Source: Catellatospora sp. IY07-71
GTDB lineage: Bacteria > Actinomycetota > Actinomycetes > Mycobacteriales > Micromonosporaceae
Direction of reading: 5' to 3'
Assembly (NCBI RefSeq): GCF_018326265.1
Contig: NZ_AP023360.1
Location: forward strand, 908,501-972,500
Length of the DNA: 64,000 nucleotides
Below are positions 59,798 through 64,000 of the stretch, one piece after another (within the stretch, counting starts at the first letter, position 1; each line of letters starts with the position of its first letter). Position numbers and translations under genes: made by a program. The notes below the pieces were generated by a model. It worked only from the letters and a program-made list of their open reading frames with translations. It ran no database searches and was not told the origin of the DNA.

Positions 59798-61456
59798 CTA
59801 CAGTCCGCTACCGTCTCCCAGCTTCCGGATCAGCTCGATCCGCGTCCGCACGCCGAGCTTGCGGTAGATGCTCGCCAGGTGGGTCTCCACGGTGCGCTCG
59901 CCCAGCACCAGCGCGCTCGCGATCTCCTTGGCGGGCGTCCCGCGCAGCGCCCAGACCAGCACCTCGCGCTCGCGGGCGGTCAGCCCGGCGGGATTGGCCG
60001 GGCCGGGCCCCGCCTTCGGCCCGGTCCAGCCGCGCAGCGCGGCGTCGGCGGCCTCGGCCGCGGCCGGGTCGACCGCCTGCCCTGCCGCCAGCGCCCGCGC
60101 CGCCGCCGCGGCGTCAGGAGCGCCGCGCAGCGTGGCCAGCTCCGCCGCGGCACGCAGGCCGTACCAGCGCACCAGGGCCGCGGCGCGTAGGTCGGCCAGT
60201 GCCGCGAGCCGCTCCAGCAGCGCGGCCGCCCGGCTCTGCTGACCGCGCCGCACCGCGTCCGCCGCCGCCAGGTCGTACGCCCGCGCCAGCAGCTCCTCGT
60301 CGCCCAGCGCGACGGCCTCGCGCACCACCTGGTCCAGCTCGCCGCCCACGGCGAGCAGCGCCTCGGCCACCGCGCGCGGGTCGCCGCCGGTGCGGGCCAG
60401 GTCCAGCGCGCGCCGAGCCAGCTCGGGCCGGCCCGTCTCGTACGCGAGCCGGGACATCAGCCGGGCGGCCGCCGAGTGCTGGTCGGGGGGCAGGCCGGTG
60501 GCGGGCAGCGTCGCGCTGGCGTCGCGGAGCGCGTCCAGCCGGACCGGGTCCGGCGGCGGCGCGGCGTCCCCGGCCAGCGCGCCGAGGGTCGGCCGGGGCC
60601 CCAGCCCCAACGCGGCGGCGGCGACCAGGCCGTGGTCTCCGGCGCGCAGGCCGAGCCGGAGCGCGCCGGTCAGCGAGGCCCGGCCCGCGGCCCTGGCCCC
60701 GGCGCCGGTCGCGCCGCGCAGCCGGGCCGTGCCCGCCGCGGCGAGCAGCCGGCCGGACTGCTCCGGCGCCCAGCCCGCCCGGCCCGCGAACAGCGCCGCC
60801 TGGGCGAAGTATCCGGCGGCCAGGTCGTACGCGGCGTCCTCCAGCGCGACCGCGGCGGCGGTGGCCGCTGCGGCGACGGCCGCGTCCAGCCGCTCCCGGC
60901 CGCCCAGCGCGGCCGCCTCGGCGGTGTGGTACGCCAGCTCCTGCACGGTGGCCGCACGGAGGCCGCCCAGCGCGCCGAGCCGGGCCAGCACCGCCGCGAC
61001 GCGTTCGTGCAGCTCGGCACGCTGCCGGGGGCCGAGGGTGTCGTAGCAGACCTCCCGGCCGAGCGCCCGCACGAACGCGTAGACGTGCGGGCCCTGCTCG
61101 CGGATCAATCCCGCGGTGACGCCGTCCTCCAGGCCGCCGAGCACGTCCCCGCCGGGGCATACCCCCTCCAGGATGGCCAGGTCGAACTCCCGGCCGATGA
61201 CCGCGGCCGCGCCCACCACGGCGCGGCTTTCCGGGCTCAGCGACAGCATCGACACCCGGGCCGGGTCGGCCAGCTCGTCCGGCCAGCGCAGCGGCACCCG
61301 GTGCAGCCCGTCCGCGTCGGTGTCCACCTGGTCCAGGATCGCGTCCAGCACTGTCGGGTCCGCGTCGGTGCGCCGTAGCAGCTGCTCCACGAGCCGGGGC
61401 GCGACGGGCCGTCCCGCTCGCTGCCGCAGCAGCTCAGCGGCCTGTTGATGGTCCAC
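59798..61456 (-). CDS. LuxR-family regulator lacking the P-loop (truncated LAL type)
   Basis: This is a 552-aa protein. The C-terminal LuxR helix-turn-helix is LTAREREVLVWALRGTPAKE, then IASALVLGERTVETHLASIY (about residues 490-545). Residues 1-130 look like the lid of a LAL/STAND ATPase (LSPESRAVVGAAAVIGREFD), but no Walker A or B is present and the upstream DNA does not encode one. The middle is Ala-rich helical repeat. It is divergent from the module-protein pair starting at 61599, so it may regulate it. Confidence 0.82.
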   Translation of the reverse strand: MDHQQAAELLRQRAGRPVAPRLVEQLLRRTDADPTVLDAILDQVDTDADGLHRVPLRWPDELADPARVSMLSLSPESRAVVGAAAVIGREFDLAILEGVCPGGDVLGGLEDGVTAGLIREQGPHVYAFVRALGREVCYDTLGPRQRAELHERVAAVLARLGALGGLRAATVQELAYHTAEAAALGGRERLDAAVAAAATAAAVALEDAAYDLAAGYFAQAALFAGRAGWAPEQSGRLLAAAGTARLRGATGAGARAAGRASLTGALRLGLRAGDHGLVAAAALGLGPRPTLGALAGDAAPPPDPVRLDALRDASATLPATGLPPDQHSAAARLMSRLAYETGRPELARRALDLARTGGDPRAVAEALLAVGGELDQVVREAVALGDEELLARAYDLAAADAVRRGQQSRAAALLERLAALADLRAAALVRWYGLRAAAELATLRGAPDAAAAARALAAGQAVDPAAAEAADAALRGWTGPKAGPGPANPAGLTAREREVLVWALRGTPAKEIASALVLGERTVETHLASIYRKLGVRTRIELIRKLGDGSGL

Positions 61457-61598
61457 GACCGCCTCCTGTCTCCGGGTCGGTACGCAGCAGTCCTCGCGGC
61501 AAAGTTACGTACTCACCGCGATGTGCGCAGTCCCCCAGGCGACCTAGCGTGTTCTCACCACCGCCCCCGTGCGACATCCCAGCGAAAGGGAGTCTGCA

Positions 61599-62660
61599 AT
61601 GTCCCAGTTCCGCGATCTCATCGCCAGGATGGCGATCGACCCGGAGTTCGCCCGGCATGCGCGGGCGCACCCGGACACCGTCGCCACCCAGTACGGTCTC
61701 ACGCCCGATGAGACCGAGCAGCTTCGAGGTCTGGCCGACGCCTCCGCCTCGGCCGGCCCGACCTCGCTGGGCGCGCGGCTGTCCAAGTCCGGCTTCGGCT
61801 CGGGGGGCCTGGCCGGCCTGATCTCGCAGGTGGCGGACCCGCTCGGCGTACTGCCCGAGGGCGCCCCCGACCCGGCGGACCTGCTGCCCAGTGGCGAGCC
61901 GCCGACTCCGCCGCTGGACCCGGCCGGCGTGCTGCCGGACGGCCAGGACGGGCCGACCCTGCCGCTGGACCTGACGCCGCTCGACCCGGGCGGCCTCCTG
62001 CCCGGCGGCGACGACGAGCCCGACCCGGCGCCGCACACCGGCATCGACCTTATCCAGATCCCGGAGCTGCACCTGGCGCCGGATCTGCCGGACCCGGGCG
62101 GCCTCCACATCATCGACCCGCCCTTCGACTTCCCGGACCTGCCGCCGGTGGACCCGGACCCGGACCCGCCGCTGCCGCCGTTCCCGCCGTTCGACCCGCC
62201 GTTCGACCTGCCCGACCTGCCGATCTTCGAGGTGCCGGACCTGCCCGACCCGGGCGACCCCGGCGAGCCTGCCGAACCGGCGGAGCCCGCCGAGCCCGCG
62301 GAACCGGCCGACCCGGCCCCGGCGCCCGAGCCCGAGTCGGCGGCCGAGCCCGCGCCAGCGCCGCCGGCCGCCGACCCGATCGTGGCCCCGGTGCTGACCA
62401 CCCCGGAGGGCGAGCAGTCCGGCCCGGTCGTGGTGGTCGTGCAGTCCGGCGAGGCCGTCGGCCCCGCTCCGGACGGCGCTCCGGCCCAGGCCGGCGAGGC
62501 CGCCGCAGGCGAGAGCGGGGACGGCCTCGGCGGCACCGAGCTGCTCATCGGCGGAGCCGGCCTGGCCGCGGGCGCGGTCGCGGGCGGCGTCGCCGGTGCG
62601 GTCGCGGGCAAGGCCCTGAAGTCCAACGAGAACCAGGCGGGCGGCCCCGCCACCGCCTGA
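61599..62660 (+). CDS. Acidic Pro/Asp-rich protein with N-terminal helical module, paralogue A
   Basis: This is a 353-aa protein of unknown function. Residues 1-48 form a helical module (MSQFRDLIARMAIDPEFARH, then QYGLTPDETEQLRGL). Its pattern recalls the small LigA-type helical domain and some peptide leaders. Residues about 50-85 (GPTSLGARLSKSGFGSGGLA) are also shared with the next gene. Then comes a long Asp/Pro repeat region, EPAEPAEPAEP, and a Gly/Ala hydrophobic C-terminus (GGAGLAAGAVAGGVAGAVAG) ending in a charged tail. There is no signal peptide. ATG 61599 has AAAGGGAG upstream; an in-frame start ten codons earlier is not conserved. Confidence 0.72.
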   Translation: MSQFRDLIARMAIDPEFARHARAHPDTVATQYGLTPDETEQLRGLADASASAGPTSLGARLSKSGFGSGGLAGLISQVADPLGVLPEGAPDPADLLPSGEPPTPPLDPAGVLPDGQDGPTLPLDLTPLDPGGLLPGGDDEPDPAPHTGIDLIQIPELHLAPDLPDPGGLHIIDPPFDFPDLPPVDPDPDPPLPPFPPFDPPFDLPDLPIFEVPDLPDPGDPGEPAEPAEPAEPAEPADPAPAPEPESAAEPAPAPPAADPIVAPVLTTPEGEQSGPVVVVVQSGEAVGPAPDGAPAQAGEAAAGESGDGLGGTELLIGGAGLAAGAVAGGVAGAVAGKALKSNENQAGGPATA

Positions 62661-62671
62661 CCTCCCTGAAC

Positions 62672-62723
62672 CTGCCGGGCAGCCGGGGGTGTGCACCCCC
62701 GTCGCATCCCCGCTGCCCGGCAG
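62672..62723 (+). terminator. Compound hairpin between the two module-protein genes
   Basis: CTGCCGGGCAGC (62672-62683) and GCTGCCCGGCAG (62712-62723) are exact complements. Inside lies a smaller palindrome, GGGGGTGTGCACCCCC (62685-62700). It can end transcription of the first gene or partly shield the second. Confidence 0.55.
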
Positions 62724-62843
62724 CCTCCGTATCGGATCAGCTCACCCGGCCCGTGTCGCCCCCGACCGGCCGGTCCGCGCGGGACACCGCCGGCGGGCGA
62801 CTCGCGCACCGACGGCCGTCCCCCAGTGCAAGGAGCCAGCGCG

Positions 62844-64000
62844 ATGTCCCAGTTCCCCGATCTGGTCGCCCGGATGGCGGCCGACCCCGACTTCGCCCGC
62901 CGGGTACGCGCCGACGTGGCCGGCACGGCCGCCGCGTACGGCCTCACCCCCGGCGAGACGGAGCAGCTGCGCGGCCTGACCGACGCCGCGGTGGGCGCCG
63001 GTCCGACCGCGCTCAACCCGCGCCTGTCCCGCTCCGGCATCGGCACCGGCGGCCTGGCCGGGCTGATCAGCCCGGTCGAGGTGCCCGACCTCGACATCCC
63101 CGACCACCACGACGTGCCCAGCGGTGAGGGACCGGGCGACGGGCCGGGCGGCGCCGAGGAGATCGGCCCTAAGCAGGACGACCCGGCGCCCACCCCGCCC
63201 CAGCTGGAGCGCTTCGACCCCGATGGACCTTCCGGCCCGGACGACGGACCGGGCACGGTCCCGGGCGGCGGCGGCCCCGGCGACGGGGCCGGCACGCCCG
63301 GCGGCTCGGACGACCCGTCCGGGCCCGCGCTGCAGATCGGTCCCAAGCAGGACGACCCCGCGCCCCCGCCCCAGCTGGACGTCTTCGACCCAGACGGGCC
63401 CACCGGCCCGGACGACGGCCCCGGCACGGTCCCGGGCGGCGGCGGCCCCGGCGACGGGACCGGCACGCCCGGCGGCTCGGACGACCCGTCCGGGCCCGCG
63501 CTGCAGATCGGTCCCAAGCAGGACGACCCCGCACCCCCGCCCCAGCTGCTCCTCGATCTCGGACCGCTCGGCCCCGACGCGCCGGGCGAGGGCCCGGAGG
63601 ACGGTGCGGGAATCATCGTGCAGAACGGGCTCATCGTGCAGGGTGGCCTGACCGGCTTCGGCGCTCCGGACGCGATCCCCGCGCCGCCCGGCGGCGGCCT
63701 GGCCGAGCCGATGAGCCTGGAGCTGCCCGGCGGCCTGCCCGCACTGCCCGACGGCGACGGCCTGCCGAACCTCCCGCACCTCCCCGGCCTGCCGCTGCCC
63801 ACACCCGAGGACGGCGCGGCGCCCGCGGTGCAGCCGGTGTCCCTCGGACTCGGCCCGTTCACCGACGCCGACGACGACGGCGTGCCGCAGTTCATCGACG
63901 TGAACGACCACGACCCCGGCGTCGGGATGCCTCCCGGCCTGCAGGACGACGACGGTGACGGCCTGCTGAACGGCGCCGACCCGGACTGGACCCCGCCCGG
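62844..64000 (+). CDS. Acidic repeat protein with the same N-terminal module, paralogue B (runs off window)
   Basis: The frame opens at ATG 62844 (AAGGAG eight bases upstream) and stays open for 385 codons to the window end, so length is unknown. Residues 1-83 match paralogue A (MSQFPDLVARMAADPDFARR; YGLTPGETEQLRGL; SGIGTGGLAGLI). Next come a Pro/Gly/Asp region with two near-identical 57-58-residue repeats and a third partial one, each starting IGPKQDDPAP. Near the end DADDDGVPQFIDVND and DDDGDGLLNGADPDW resemble calcium-binding thrombospondin-type-3 repeats. There is no signal peptide. A cell-surface or matrix role is possible; a leader-guided export route is speculation. Confidence 0.75.
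   Translation, partial: MSQFPDLVARMAADPDFARRVRADVAGTAAAYGLTPGETEQLRGLTDAAVGAGPTALNPRLSRSGIGTGGLAGLISPVEVPDLDIPDHHDVPSGEGPGDGPGGAEEIGPKQDDPAPTPPQLERFDPDGPSGPDDGPGTVPGGGGPGDGAGTPGGSDDPSGPALQIGPKQDDPAPPPQLDVFDPDGPTGPDDGPGTVPGGGGPGDGTGTPGGSDDPSGPALQIGPKQDDPAPPPQLLLDLGPLGPDAPGEGPEDGAGIIVQNGLIVQGGLTGFGAPDAIPAPPGGGLAEPMSLELPGGLPALPDGDGLPNLPHLPGLPLPTPEDGAAPAVQPVSLGLGPFTDADDDGVPQFIDVNDHDPGVGMPPGLQDDDGDGLLNGADPDWTPP
63162..63530 (+). repeat. Coding tandem repeat of about 171-174 bp in paralogue B
   Basis: Units start at 63162, 63336 and 63507 (ATCGG[TC]CC[TC]AAGCAGGACG in each). The first two encode almost identical blocks of 58 and 57 residues with DPDGP[ST]GPDDGPGTVPGG in the middle. The third is cut off after about 8 conserved codons. 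Confidence 0.8.

Noticed and set aside
61544-63895. Minus-strand frames of 783 and 389 codons opposite the module-protein genes
   Set aside because: Gly/Ser/Pro or Ala/Arg/Val-rich mirror images of the Asp/Pro/Gly repeats; no ribosome site or domain, whereas the plus strand has two matched N-termini with good ribosome sites.
1-64000. tRNA, rRNA, riboswitch, integrase or IS element
   Set aside because: No cloverleaf, conserved rRNA stretch, known riboswitch core, transposase motif or flanking terminal repeat was recognised by eye; a tRNAscan/Infernal search would settle the RNA part.

Overview
The window is 64 kb of very GC-rich DNA with tightly packed genes, many GTG starts and frequent 4-nt stop/start overlaps (ATGA or GTGA). 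Gene content is that of a filamentous actinobacterium: a BldN-type sigma factor with a likely RsbN partner, a rex-hemACD cluster, SenX3-RegX3-PhoU, an excisionase-type small regulator next to the 33-residue ribosomal protein bS22, a SigE-family ECF sigma factor and secreted proteins. The style and gene content fit Micromonosporaceae best, but that is inference. No tRNA, rRNA, CRISPR array, transposase or integrase was seen.

Layout. 1-1.8 kb: end of korA plus korB (2-oxoacid:ferredoxin oxidoreductase). 1.9-12.5 kb: envelope and secreted proteins (a Pro/Gly/Tyr-rich membrane protein, a GHL10/DUF187 hydrolase, a phospholipase A2, a lytic transglycosylase), a SigE-type ECF sigma factor with a membrane partner, a cyclase/NTPase/TPR regulator, a tandem GNAT protein and an FmdB zinc ribbon. 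12.7-18.5 kb: haem biosynthesis on the minus strand in the order rex-hemA-hemC-hemD(-methylase), then hemB. A near-perfect Rex operator overlaps the -35 box of the rex promoter. 18.8-30 kb: HAD, glutaredoxin-like and acyl-CoA synthetase genes; the bldN-rsbN-like locus with a previously uncalled 46-codon ORF coupled to bldN; HAD-IB; a DUF234 ATPase with a palindromic upstream region; acyltransferase; SDR; bS22; and a BldC-like regulator.

30-41 kb: a repeat-bearing HExxH membrane peptidase, proline dehydrogenase, a glutathionylspermidine-synthase-like pair, a CGNR regulator, Ppx, a Doc-type toxin module, and senX3-regX3 divergent from phoU around PHO-box-like repeats. 41.4-58.5 kb: a large minus-strand block. 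It holds a two-gene unit of a 2072-residue P-loop NTPase and a beta-CASP metallo-beta-lactamase nuclease, an NgcEFG-like aminosugar ABC operon with an RpiR regulator, and three tandem MFS paralogues. This block separates phoU from gpmA, which in mycobacteria lies beside senX3-regX3, so it looks like an accessory insertion. 58.7-64 kb: gpmA, a LuxR regulator lacking a P-loop, and a divergent pair of acidic, proline-rich proteins that share an N-terminal helical module; the second runs off the window.

The best candidate for an undescribed system is the NTPase plus beta-CASP nuclease pair (41418-49720). The second is the paired module proteins with their adjacent LuxR regulator (59798-64000).
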